Below, piece by piece: positions 12,977 to 23,062 of a stretch of 64,000 nt of DNA. Within the stretch, counting starts at the first letter, position 1, and the number at the start of each line of letters is the position of its first letter. Origin of the DNA: Craterostigma plantagineum (taxonomy: Eukaryota > Streptophyta > Magnoliopsida > Lamiales > Linderniaceae). Under the pieces are notes generated by a model, which was given only the letters and a program-made list of their open reading frames with translations, was not told where the DNA came from and did no database searches. The position numbers and the translations under genes are program-made. Where the stretch lies: positions 1-64,000 of the forward strand of contig JAPQWV010000727.1 in NCBI GenBank assembly GCA_027422505.1, in the 5' to 3' direction.

Positions 12977-12981
12977 AGGAT
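12977..12981 (+). repeat. Left target-site duplication AGGAT
   Basis: AGGAT directly precedes the 5' LTR and is repeated directly after the 3' LTR at 27139-27143. It is satellite sequence (from GATGAGGATCAATG) and gives the exact insertion point. Confidence 0.97.
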
Positions 12982-13279
12982 TGTTATGATATTTAGTGAT
13001 TGTGTCAATAGTTTATGTCTTGGGATTAATATTGTAATTATCTTTTTAGCTTGGGCTTTGGACTAGAATGTATTTAGTTAATCTTTAGTGTTTGGGCCTT
13101 AATATACCTAGGGTTAATGTGGTATATAAGGTTTTACCAACACCATTTGAAAGGTAATCAAAGATCAAAAGGCTAACCCTAGTTTTCACACACTACACAA
13201 ACTTGAAGGTGAGAAATTCTCCCTTTTTCATTCCATCAAAGCCTCTTTGATTTTTTGTTTGGTGCATTCGGGACCAACA
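12982..13279 (+). repeat. 5' LTR
   Basis: 298 bp, from TGTTATGATATTTAGTG to GGGACCAACA. It differs from the 3' LTR at about six sites by eye (near LTR positions 6 and 41, then in the AAAGG/AAATG, ACACAA/ACACAC and TTTTT/TTCCT segments). It carries the element's promoter. Confidence 0.97.
13123..13129 (+). promoter_or_regulatory. LTR TATA box
   Basis: TATATAA lies about 142 bp into the 5' LTR and is conserved at 26982-26988 in the 3' LTR and at 2595-2601 in the minus-strand LTR. It is the likely core promoter element for genomic RNA. The start site itself is not visible. Confidence 0.7.
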
Positions 13280-13281
13280 AG

Positions 13282-13293
13282 TGGTATCAGAGC
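13282..13293 (+). promoter_or_regulatory. Primer binding site for initiator methionine tRNA
   Basis: TGGTATCAGAGC begins two bases after the 5' LTR. It is complementary to the 3' end of plant initiator tRNA-Met, the standard minus-strand primer of most plant copia elements. Confidence 0.96.
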
Positions 13294-14849
13294 AAACGTG
13301 GATCGATCTGCATTGATTTGAATCCAGTTTCGTTCGATTCCGAGAAAGATCAAAGGTGTTTTGGGCAAAAACCACTTTCGGGCATTTTGAACTCGTTTTG
13401 GGGTTTTAATGCCTCGTTTTTGTGTTTAAAACTTCCCCCAGATCGATTCTATGCCTAAAATGTTTTTAGAACACTTTTGGATCAGTTTTAACGAGTTTTG
13501 AGCAAGATCGAAGCAAAAACTCTTCAGAAAAGGACATCTCGGCCGTTCTCTGTTTTTGGTCGATTTGATCTATTTTTTGTTATTTTTAGCCCACAAATCG
13601 GTCGATTATGTCTTTAGGGAAGAATTTCTGAAGTTTAGGATCAAGTTTGAGCGATTTTGGTTGAGATTCGAGCAAGAACTGGACGATTTTCTGGCAAAAC
13701 GCATGAAAGCAATGGAATAGTGAAAGCTCGTTCTTGACCGCGAAAATTTTTGCTTAATCGTTCAAGTCCGCGAAATTTTCACATCTGCGAAATTTGATTC
13801 CGAGAATTTACTTAGAACCGCGAAAAATTTCACTTTCACTGCATTTTTTTGCAACTGCCTATTTTCAAAATCCGAGAAACCTTACATCTGCGAAATTTGA
13901 TTCCGAAAATTTTTCTAAAACGCGAAATTTGCTTACTCTTCATAATCCGAGAAATTCCGTATCCGAGAAAGCTTATCCAGCGAATTTTCTAAGCCGCGAA
14001 ATTTTTCAGCAGAGAACTGTTTGAAATCCTTATATCCGAGAAATTTTCAGTCGAGAAAGTTTCTTTCTTCCGAGAATTTTTTCCGAGAAACTTTCTCAAA
14101 TCACATTACAACCCACAACACTTCTTTTTGAAAACCGAGAAAGTTTGCAAATTCGTGAAATTTTTTTAAAAAACCACGACTTTTTAATCCAATAAATTTT
14201 CAGCCGAGAAAGTTTATTTCATCCGAGAAAGTTTTTCAAAACCACGATTCTTTCAAATCCGAGAAAACTTCCTAAAACCACACTTCAACTCTCGATGCGA
14301 AATTTCTTGCGAAGGTTTTAAAAAATTCAAAACTAAGAATCTTTCTCACATGCGAAATTTTAAGATCCGAGAAATTTTCAACTGAGAATTTTTCTTCCGA
14401 GAATCTCTCTTTAAAACTCACAAACACCGAAATTTCTCAACACATAATTTCTCGGATAATTCGTCATACAATCACGTCTCTTCAACCTGCGAATTTTTCT
14501 GACGTGTTAAATTTTTCTCGTGTTAAAATTTTCTCGGGTTAAATTTTTCTCAAACTATTTAAGATTTGATCCTTACACTCTAGTCCTATCACCCTAGACC
14601 ACTTTTGACATAAAATTTTTTTCTCGCCTCAAATCTCGTTTTTAAATTTCTAGAACTTCTCCTAATTTCAAGATATATTTTCCCTTCATACATTATCGAC
14701 CATCACACACGCTCACTTAGTTCTAAGAAATTCTTTAAACAATTTTTTCTCAAAACTCTACACGTCAAACTCATATTTCTCATCTCGTTCGTTACTAACT
14801 CTCTTATCTATACAAGATCAAAACCACGGACGATTCGACTGCACCAACC
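13294..14849 (+). other. Long noncoding leader packed with CCGAGAAA / GCGAAATT motifs
   Basis: No credible gene. From about 13,730 to 14,540 the sequence is crowded with short degenerate motifs, CCGAGAAA, CCGCGAAATTTT and TGCGAAATTT, well over 20 occurrences at irregular spacing and all on the plus strand. The open frame at 13794-14024 is made of these motifs and is not a gene. The same motif vocabulary recurs in the spacer before ORF3. Possible roles are RNA packaging, chromatin or silencing evasion, or plain slippage; the sequence does not decide. Confidence 0.85.
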
Positions 14850-16014
14850 ATGTCTACCACGAATGACATCTCAACAGTGGACTCCGACACCAGGCCTCCG
14901 ATGCTGCGACAAGGCGACTACAGCATATGGACAAACCGATTCCTCACGTTCATCAGGAACAAAGGTGCACCACTTTCTCAATACCTTCTGGACTCCATCT
15001 TCAATGGTCCAGCACAGTTCTGGACGATCATCCCTGCACAGCCAAACGCAAACCCTCCCATGGATGAACGCCGCACTCCAAGAGGTCCCATCAATGAGGA
15101 TGAACATGCTCGCCTACATGCCGATGAAACTGCCAAAGGATATCTCTTCCAGGCTATGGGAAACGAGGTCTACGCTCACATTGAGTGCTGCACAACTGCT
15201 AAGGAAATATGGGATGAACTCGTGGAAATTATGGCAGGCACAACTGAGAGTGCTCAAGGGTGGAAATCAGCATGTCTCTCGCAGTATGAACACTTCCAGG
15301 CCTATGAAGGAGAGGAACTGCGTGACACATACCTCCGATACTTGAAGGTCATCAATGAACTCAAGAAAGCCAGGATCTCGAGGGACAAATTCGATATCAA
15401 CAACCGCTTCCTTGGTAGCCTCAAACCACATTGGGGCAATGCAATCGTGATGATTATTCAGAGTAAGGACCTCTCCAACACTTCCATCCATGCTCTCTAT
15501 GACAGTCTGTCTGCCTATGCTCCTTACGTGCAACCTCAGTCCACCAACACTCGAGTCGACCCACTGGCCCTCCTCTCGAACAAGACCAATGAACGATCTT
15601 CCGCCACAAAGACCAAAAAGAACAAAGGGAAGCTACCAGCTGCTATATCTGACTCCTCTTCAGGATCCGAAGCTGATACAGAATCTGATGAAGATGTTCG
15701 TGATCTACGCAAACAACTGGCAATGCTCACAAAGATGGTCTCAAAGAAGATGGGGAAAAAAATCCTCATCCTCCTCCAATCGCCAAAGAACCTTTAGCGG
15801 CACCAAAAAGACCACCCCCACAGAGGAAGCCAAGCCGACAAAGAAAGAGGAGGAATCAGCACCTCAGAAGTCTGTGAAGTGCTTTCGATGTGGAAAGTCA
15901 GGCCACTTGGCCAAGGAATGCCACGCACCACGCGTCAAGGACTCTGGCTATTACGACCGTAAGGCCAGATTGACCCGCAAAATGGAAAGTGGGAAAGTTC
16001 TTCTCACCGAATAG
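14850..16014 (+). pseudogene. gag: gag (UBN2-type capsid plus CCHC zinc knuckle), frameshifted
   Basis: Structural protein of the element's virus-like particle. The start ATG at 14850 has a good context (accATGTC) and opens 315 codons with the hallmarks of plant copia gag (UBN2/Retrotran_gag_2): YSIWTNRF, TAKEIWDELVEIM, LRDTYLRYLKVINELKKA, FLGSLKPHWG. A Ser/acidic and Lys-rich tail follows. At an A7 run (15756-15762) the frame breaks; the continuation in the next frame runs to a TAG at 16012 and contains the nucleic-acid-binding knuckle CFRCGKSGHLAKEC (CX2CX4HX4C, 15880-15921). A one-base gain in the A run is the simplest explanation. Programmed slippage is possible but unsupported. Confidence 0.92.
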
Positions 16015-16107
16015 GCTGAGTGGGTGAACGACACTTCAGAAGACGAGGAGCCTAAGGATGAAGATTGCTGCATGACAAGGCTGGTCGAACATGACGAGGA
16101 CGAATAG
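16015..16107 (+). other. Acidic in-frame segment between two TAG codons
   Basis: Thirty codons in the same frame as the gag knuckle and the downstream linker, bounded by TAG at 16012-16014 and TAG at 16105-16107. It encodes a very acidic stretch (SEDEEPKDEDCC, EHDEDE). Continuity of frame suggests it once joined gag and the linker, with both TAGs being nonsense changes or leaky stops. Confidence 0.6.
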
Positions 16108-17790
16108 ATGGTTGACATCGGTGAGAACACAGCTAAGACTCCCACCAACGCCGAGTCTGAGGTACGAATCTCACAACTCGATGATGTGTTTAATCACCGA
16201 CACACCATTAAGAAACCCACTGTAGACGCTAGGGATTATGATGAACTTAAGCTAAAATTTGAAAACAACTATGCCTTACATAGTTTAAAAGTAGAAGAGC
16301 TCGCTTGTGCAAACGAACGTCTTATGGCCTCTGAAGCGTTGGTCAAACGTCTGCAAAGCAAGAACAAACAAAGTGAGACTAAGGTTAAGGAAACTACACT
16401 AGCCATCAGTTCATGTGAAACTTCTCGCCTCCTAACGGCCTCCCAATATGAACTGCTTACAAAGGAAAGAGTTAGGCTATACCAAAAGGTGAAAGAACTT
16501 GAAGAGCAACTTCACCTTAGAAAAAAGGCCGCACACATCTTATGCCTATTGAACCAACCAGTTGAAACAGAATTCTACGACGCCCGGATGGGAATCGGCC
16601 TGGCCAGCAACTGCGATCCAACGCCGCTAATTGTTAAAAGGTATAACATGTACAGTACATCATTCCTACAGACGAGGAAGGGTACTCCCTCACAGCTCAT
16701 GCCGTTTGTAAGATCCTCCTCCGTTGTCCTTTCGGAAGAAAAGAGGGAGCAGAACATTCTCTGGGCAAAAATCGCATACGACTACGCAGAATTGAACACT
16801 AGCTACAAGACTAATAAGCCTTCACTCACTGAGGACATCAAATCTCAGTTCCCAACCGAAGAACAGGAAATTGCTTTTCGAGAAGCACTTTCTCGCATCT
16901 ATGTCCCAGAGAAACTTCTGATCATAGCAGAACTAGAACGAACCATAGAAGTAGAGCGGAAAGCCTTTCCTAAAGAGCGAGAAGATCTACTTAATAAAAT
17001 CTTTACCCTAGAGCAATTTCACAATACGAACAAACCTTCTACGTCTAGTCAAGTACCCGATTCTCAAACATATAAATGTAAGAGGACGGCGAAGATGACT
17101 CCCGAAGCTGACACATGTTCTAACACTAACTCGCGTATTCTTATGGATATAGGGAATGTGAGTTCGATGTCTCTGGAAGGGAGTTCGTATGAAATAAAGG
17201 AGAACCCGCTCTTCGATGACAAGAAGAAAAGACCATCCTATATTCGTCTTTCCTCTCTATGTACTGAATCCCAATATCCTAAGGTCGTAGACAATCATGT
17301 TACCAAAACTTATCTTTCTTTTACCAAGCTTATGTCTATGTGCTGCTGCAATGACTTTGTTCTCCCACTCTTTCATGAATATGAAACACATGAACACGCA
17401 ACACTCCGACCACGCAAGCGAACCTCCTCTACGACGCCTTTGAATTCTCCCATCTCGCCTAAACCTAAGGTTAAGCGAAAACGTCTCTCGTCGTCAAACG
17501 CAAACTCACCTACTGCTCGCAAGCCAAAGGTGACCACAACCGAAGCACGAAAACAACAACCACATCCCCCACGCCAATTCATGTATAAGGCGCCATACAT
17601 GCAAGCACAAGTTAGAAAAATATGGGTTAGAAAAACCATAATCCCACCTCATCAAACAAATGACAAAGGGAAAGCTAAATTAGAACCGACACAATCTGAT
17701 TTAGAAACCACATTTCCCATTAAGCGCATGAAAATTTTACGTGTATCACAAGATGGTCCCGTCCGTAAACGGGGACCCAATGTTTGCTGA
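16108..17790 (+). CDS. Coiled-coil-rich gag-pol linker protein (560 codons)
   Basis: An uninterrupted frame that follows gag in phase and ends in two tandem TGA codons just before the protease. Residues ~50-160 have Lys/Glu/Leu-rich heptad-like composition (LKVEELACANERLM, LYQKVKELEEQLHLRKKA), and a second charged helix follows at ~265-305 (LERTIEVERKAFPKERED). The C-terminal part is basic and Pro/Ser/Thr-rich with KPKVKRKRLSSS. The central part (YDARMGIGLA, GTPSQLMPF, YAELNTSYKT) is clearly matched in the third element of this window, so the region is a conserved component of these families. Its function is unknown; long coiled-coil linkers at this position occur in other plant copias and may serve particle assembly. 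The ATG at 16108 follows a TAG and may not be a real start. Confidence 0.72.
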   Translation: MVDIGENTAKTPTNAESEVRISQLDDVFNHRHTIKKPTVDARDYDELKLKFENNYALHSLKVEELACANERLMASEALVKRLQSKNKQSETKVKETTLAISSCETSRLLTASQYELLTKERVRLYQKVKELEEQLHLRKKAAHILCLLNQPVETEFYDARMGIGLASNCDPTPLIVKRYNMYSTSFLQTRKGTPSQLMPFVRSSSVVLSEEKREQNILWAKIAYDYAELNTSYKTNKPSLTEDIKSQFPTEEQEIAFREALSRIYVPEKLLIIAELERTIEVERKAFPKEREDLLNKIFTLEQFHNTNKPSTSSQVPDSQTYKCKRTAKMTPEADTCSNTNSRILMDIGNVSSMSLEGSSYEIKENPLFDDKKKRPSYIRLSSLCTESQYPKVVDNHVTKTYLSFTKLMSMCCCNDFVLPLFHEYETHEHATLRPRKRTSSTTPLNSPISPKPKVKRKRLSSSNANSPTARKPKVTTTEARKQQPHPPRQFMYKAPYMQAQVRKIWVRKTIIPPHQTNDKGKAKLEPTQSDLETTFPIKRMKILRVSQDGPVRKRGPNVC

Positions 17791-17799
17791 TGATTGCAG
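17788..17799 (+). promoter_or_regulatory. Double stop and acceptor-like CAG/GT before the protease
   Basis: TGA TGA (17788-17793) is followed by TTG CAG GTC in the same frame, leading straight into the protease. The related element has the same arrangement (stop, short T-rich run, TTG CAG GTC at 54053-54070). The position and form fit a 3' splice site or a regulated stop that separates gag products from pol. I see no proof of use. Confidence 0.5.
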
Positions 17800-19593
17800 G
17801 TCTGTCATGTGTGGTATCTAGACTCGGGTTGCTCCACACACATGACGGGGAACAAGGAGCTGTTGAGCAACTTCTCTGAGCGCTATCTCGGAAGGGTCTC
17901 CTTCGGAAACAGTCAAATGGCGCCAATTCTCGGAACTGGTGATCTCGTCCATGACAAACTGACGATTAAGGGCATCTCTTATGTCGAGGGTTTGAGCTAC
18001 AATCTCTTCAGCATTGGTCGTTTCTGCGACAAAGGATACAAGGTTCTCTTCGAACCTGACATCTGCAGCATTATAGATGCCTCAGGACAACCTCTTCTTT
18101 CTGGAACGCGCACGTCTCACCTTTACATACTCAATCTTACGACTTCTCGACCAATATGCCTTCTCTCTCGAGCCGCACCCAAGTTGAACGATCTATGGCA
18201 CCGGTGTCTTTCACATCACAATTTCAAGACCATCAACAAACTGCGTCAGAATAAACTCGTCAACGGTCTACCCCAATTGACATATCATAAGGAACACCTC
18301 TGCTCTGCCTGTGAATTGGGGAAGATGAAGCGATCGTCTCACATCTCCAAGGAAACACCGTCCTCTAAGCTCATCCTTGAGCTCTTACACATGGATCTAT
18401 GTGGCCCAATGCCTACGGCTACACTCGGAGGAAGACGGTACATTCTTGTGATTGTCGACGACTTCTCACGCTATACGTGGACGAAACTCGTTCGCACAAA
18501 GGATTAAGTTCCTGATTTAATCTTCGAGTTTGTTGTTACGTCCCAAACTCTTCATCAACAGAAAGTTCGGATTATCAGAACTGACAACGGGACTGAGTTT
18601 AAGAACAAGAAGCTCAATGATTTCTATGCCACTCAAGGCATCACCCAGCAGTTCTCAGCTGTGAAGACCCCGGAACAGAATGGTGTCGTTGAGCGTAAGA
18701 ATAGGACACTAGTTGAAGCAGCTAGGACTCTCCTCATCCAATCCGGCCTTCCTCACTCTCTTCGGGGCGAAGCTATTCAAACGGCTTGCAACACGCAGAA
18801 CCGGGCTTCTATCCACAAGAGATTCAACCGCACCCCATACGAGATGCTGAATAACCGGCGTATCCCAGATATATCTTATCTAAGGGTCTTCGGTTGCCGA
18901 TGTTTTGTTGCCAATGGTCGCCAACATCTTGGGAAGCTTGATCCAAAAGCACTCGAAGGAATCTTTGTTGGATATTCGCTGAACTCGAAGGCATACAGAG
19001 TCTATCTTAAGGAGAAACGATCTGTCATTGAGAGCACAAATGTCACCTTTGACGAAAGCGAAGGCGACCTCATGGCTTCTGCTCATATCAGACCAGAACC
19101 AGGTCTTCTACAGTCGTTGACAAAAGGTCAACTTTCAACGACGGGAACTTCCTCATCTGAGGGCAATTCTGGTGAACTGGATCTCGACCTGCTATTCGAG
19201 TTCTTTTATCCAGTCCCCAAGAATCCCGTCGCCACCACTCAAACTACCGCTGCACACACCCCACCTACACCACCAGCTATCGGCGATGATGTCGTCCCGC
19301 CAAATTTGGATGATCTCAATCTCAACGAAGACGACATTTTACCCAACCCTGGGAACATTGCTGATCCTGATGCTGAACCTTCTCAGTTTACTACGATTGA
19401 GATCTCTTCTTCGGACACCGGACCCCAATCTAATGAGCCTCCAACCGATGCAAATGCGGCCAGCTCCTCTCATACCAATGTACCACTTTGGGCTCGCTCT
19501 CATCCTACAGATCAGATTATTGGGGATCCCACATCTGGTGTTTCGACGCGTTCGGCTACAATGAATGAAAGTCTGTTTGCTTGCTATCTCAGT
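17794..19593 (+). pseudogene. pol: pol N-terminal part: protease and integrase, with one nonsense codon
   Basis: Aspartic protease WYLDSGCSTHMTG (DSG codons 17821-17829), then the GAG-pre-integrase zinc region (LWHRCLSHHNF ... HLCSACELGK), then the integrase core. The catalytic D-D-E triad is present: Asp in HMDLCGP (18394-18396), Asp in RTDNGTEF (18583-18585) and Glu in VVERKNRT (18691-18693), with 35 residues between the last two as in DD35E integrases. TAA at 18505-18507 replaces the Glu codon seen in the third element (KDETP), so the frame is interrupted inside the core. Downstream come the GKLDPKA and FVGYS motifs and a Pro/Ser/Thr-rich linker. The frame is lost at 19590-19593, where a deletion joins it to the RT. 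Confidence 0.95.
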
Positions 19594-21050
19594 TTGAACG
19601 TTAACAAGTTTGGGAACTCGTACCACGACCTCACAATAGATCCATTATCGGCACAAAGTGGATCTTCAAGAACAAAAAGGATGAAGACGGTGTTGTCATC
19701 CGCAATAAAGCAAGACTTGTGGCTAAGGGGTACAACCAACAAGAAGGCATCGACTACGATGAAACTTTCGCCCCAGTTGCTAGGATCGAAGCCATACGAA
19801 TTTTTCTTGCCTTTGCTGCTCACAAGAACTTTAAAGTCGACCAAATGGACGTGAAGACTGCATTTCCGAATGGATTTCTCAAAGAAGAAGTGTACGTTGA
19901 TCAACCTGAAGGGTTCTTGAGCGAAGAGTTTCCTCATCACGTATATCGACTCTACAAGGCCCTCTACGGACTAAAACAGGCTCCCCGAGCTTGGTATGAC
20001 GTCCTTTCAGACTTCCTTGTTCAGTCTGGATTTAAGAAAGGATCTCTGGATACAACTCTCTTCACGAAGCGGAGTGGCCCGGACATCATGATTGTACAGA
20101 TTTATGTCGATGGCATCATTTTTGGATCGACTGAACCACAAATGTGTGTAGAGTTCGCCGAATTGATGAAAGAGAAATTCAAAATGAGTATGATGGGCGA
20201 GCTGAATTTCTTTCTTGGTCTTCAAGTAAAGCAACTCCCCGACGAAATCTTCATCAACCAGTCCAAATACATCCATGACATCCTCGAGAAATATGGCATG
20301 AAGGATGCTAAGACTGCTGCTACACCTATGTCACCCTCTGGCCGACCCGACGCGGACCCATCTGGTGCTCCCGTTGACCAAACCGTATATCGAGGGATAA
20401 TAGGCTCTCTTCTGTACCTCACTGCTAGTCGACCGGATATCGTTCTCTCGACGGGAATCTGTGCTCGTTTCCAGACTACACCTAAGGAATCCCATCTCAC
20501 TGCTGTCAAAAGGATTCTCCGCTATCTCAAAGGAACACCCAATCTGGATTTGTGGTACCCCACTCGATCGGACTTCAAACTGGTTGGATTCTCTGACTCG
20601 GATTATGCAGGATGCAAGATGGATAGGAAAAGCACCTATGGAGCTGCACACTTCTTGGGCGGTAAACTCGTGAGTTGGTCGTCTCGAAAACAAAACTGTG
20701 TCTCAACTTTATCGACGGAGGCAGAATATGTCGCCGCCGCTAGTTGTTGTTCACAGCTTTTGTGGATGAGAACCCAACTACGAGATTTTAATTTTCATGT
20801 TGATAAAATTCCCATTTATTGTGACTCTAAGAGTGCAATTGCGATGACGAGTAATCCGGTACATCACTCGCGAACGAAACACATAGATATTCGTCACCAC
20901 TTCATCAAAGAACATGTCGAACAAGGGACGATTGAATTGCACTACGTCACAACCGAAGATCAGCTGGCCGACATTTTCACAAAACCGTTGGATGTCAAAC
21001 GATTCCAACACCTTGTGACTATGTTGGGCATGTTGAATATTCAGCTGTGA
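19594..21050 (+). pseudogene. pol: pol C-terminal part: reverse transcriptase and RNase H
   Basis: RVT_2-type reverse transcriptase followed by copia RNase H. Recognisable motifs are [50 protein letters not shown] and [14 protein letters not shown]. The catalytic box reads YVDG (20103-20114) instead of YVDD, so the second Asp is lost and the enzyme should be inactive. RNase H retains [21 protein letters not shown] and HIDIRHHF. Against the third element, ~25 codons are missing at the left edge where the gag-pol frame meets RT, and a TAA lies just after the junction, so translation could not pass from integrase into RT. The stop is TGA at 21048-21050. Confidence 0.95.
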
Positions 21051-21135
21051 TCAATCAACCCTACATGAACTTTGATAAAGTGTACATATGTCCTTTCACT
21101 TCATTTCATTCTCTATGTGTCTTCTAAATGATGTC

Positions 21136-21229
21136 TTTTGAGGGGGAGTTTTCGATTAAGAGGGAGCTTCTGATTTTTGCATTATTTAAAAATGGAGTTT
21201 TCGATTAAGGGGGAGTCTCTGATTTTGCC
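21136..21229 (+). repeat. PPT-like boxes in a 50-bp direct repeat after pol
   Basis: The sequence GGAGTTTTCGATTAAG, then a purine box, then CTCTGATTTT or CTTCTGATTTTT, occurs twice with an offset of 50 bp (21144 and 21194). Purine boxes AGGGGGAGTT, GAGGGAGC and AAGGGGGAGTCT lie at 21141, 21160 and 21207. They resemble the true PPT at the 3' LTR; extra PPT-like copies are a reported feature of Sirevirus-type elements. The box TTAAGGGGGAGT is shared with the third element. Confidence 0.75.
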
Positions 21230-23062
21230 TATTTAAAAATAAATAAAAATAAAAATAAAAATTTGGGTTGAAATTTTAAATTTCTGGTCAAACAGAGTCA
21301 AAATTGGACCAATTGAACTTCAATTGGACCCAATTTTGACCAAGTCCGCAAAAATCAGATCTGGATCCAATTTTGACCAAGCCCACGAATTTCGGCCCAT
21401 TAACTAAAAAATTTCGCATGAACAGTAACAAAACCCCTAAAACCCCAAAACCCTTAACGTTTTTCACAATCTTACAAATACCCGAGAAAATTTCAAAAAT
21501 TTCGCACCCCTTTTCAAAAATTTCTCAAAAACCCTCGCAGTCGTCGTCGTCCTCAAATCTGCATTCAAAATCCGTTTATCTGCATTCTCCGACGTCAAAA
21601 TCAGCTTTTCGGTATGAATACATCGCAAATAAACTGCTTCTCGTTCAATTTAATCCAGTTTCTGCCCCGTTTAGTTATTTTTTTAGGTTTAAATTAATTT
21701 TTTCTCGGCTTTAAATCGGACGCATGTTAGATTTATGATGTTTAAAACCCCCAAATATGCATTGCCCGTCCAATTACGAGTCGATTGAGTCCAGATTATT
21801 GCATTTTGGTTGAGATTTGAGTAGGTCTAAGGCAAAAAATCATTGCGTCGTTTCGAACGTTTTCGCACCATGTTCTTCACGAGAGATTGAAAAAAAAATG
21901 CTTTAAACGTTAAAATTTTCGCTGCTACAGTGACTAAGGTCCTGCGAAAACTTTCATCCGAGAATTTACATGTGTTAAAAAATTTTCGCTGCTACAGCAT
22001 GTGAAGTCCCGCGAAAGTTTATCCGAGAAAATCTTTTTCCTCACGCCAAAACTTTTTCTGCTACAGTGAGTTTTGCCCCGCGAAATTCTCATACACATCA
22101 CTTCATATTACATATTTTCGCATCTTCACTATTTCGCAACCACAGTGAACCAAAAAATTCTCAATACACAAAGCTTTTTCCCTCCGCGAAACTTTCATAT
22201 AACTTGCGAAAAATTTCTCTGCTTGCGAAAAAAATCTTAATATCTTTTGAGAAAATATTTCCACCGAGAAATTTTTTTGGATATCCTTTGAAATTTCATA
22301 ACTTGCGAAAATTTTCCTTATATGCGAAAATTCATGGATAAACTGAATGCGAAATTTCTTTGATACATGCGAAAATTCACTCTGAATGCAAAATCACTCC
22401 AACGTGCGAAAATTTTCCTTATATGCAAAAATTCATGGATAGACTGAGTGCGAAATTTCCTTGATATATGCGAAAATTTCTCACGACATGTCTATGTGCT
22501 ATAACTTGCGAAAATTTCCCAATACATGCGAAATCTTACTCTATCTGCGAAAATTTTCTCGGCATGCCTATATATTATAATCTGCGAAACTTTAACACTA
22601 CATGCGACATGATACACCATCTGCGAAAATTTAACACTACACCATATGCGAAAATTTCGTTCTCATTGAATGCGAAAATTTTAGACAACTTGCGAGACTT
22701 CTTAACTTGCGAAAAATTTTCCATGCATACGAAATTTTACACAATATACGAAAACTTTCTCGATATGTCTACGTGTTATAATCTGCGAAATTTTCCATTA
22801 CATGCGAAATTTTACACAAAATGCGAAAATTTTCTCGACATGTCTATGTGTTATACTTAGCGAAGTTTCTCATCTCATATAAATATCTTCATACCTAAAA
22901 ATTCTCTAAGTGTTGAAAAATTACGTTTAACTTCCTAAAAATGTCGATGTTTTCGTTTACAATTTGAGGCTACTTCCATTGTTTCACCCACAACTTATTT
23001 ATGTCCATGTTCTCGCGATTTAATCCGTACTAATCATATTACAATTACTGTCAAGCACAGAT
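21230..23062 (+). other. Noncoding spacer with a dense GCGAAAATTTT motif array
   Basis: No gene. An (AAAAT)n tract lies near 21235-21262. From ~21,940 to 22,860 more than 20 copies of (T/C)GCGAAAATTTY-like sequence occur, typically 15-40 bp apart, interleaved with phrases such as ACATGTCTATGTG(C/T)TATA that repeat near 22,490, 22,760 and 22,840. Open frames at 22066-22341 and 22468-22860 are translations of this array. The last 140 bp up to the ORF3 start is conserved in the minus-strand copy and ends CAAGCACAGAT before the ATG. Confidence 0.85.

Larger units (their letters stand above)
6798..12981. repeat. 219-bp satellite, array block 2
   Basis: About 28 monomers of the same satellite. Variation is greater than in the later 1.7-kb repeats: there are shortened monomers (for example near 7545-7560 and 9375-9385), and recurrent variant classes such as TTACACCTTAATTTAGG and CTCTAAACCTTGATTTAGG alternate irregularly. 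The block is cut at 12981 by the complete copia element, whose left target duplication AGGAT is 12977-12981. Confidence 0.95.

Noticed and set aside
13794..14024. Short open frame in the copia leader
   Set aside because: It consists of the repeated CCGAGAAA/GCGAAATTT words and has no homologue in the window.
22066..22860. Two open frames in the spacer before ORF3
   Set aside because: They are translations of the GCGAAAATTTT array with repeated peptides; not a gene.
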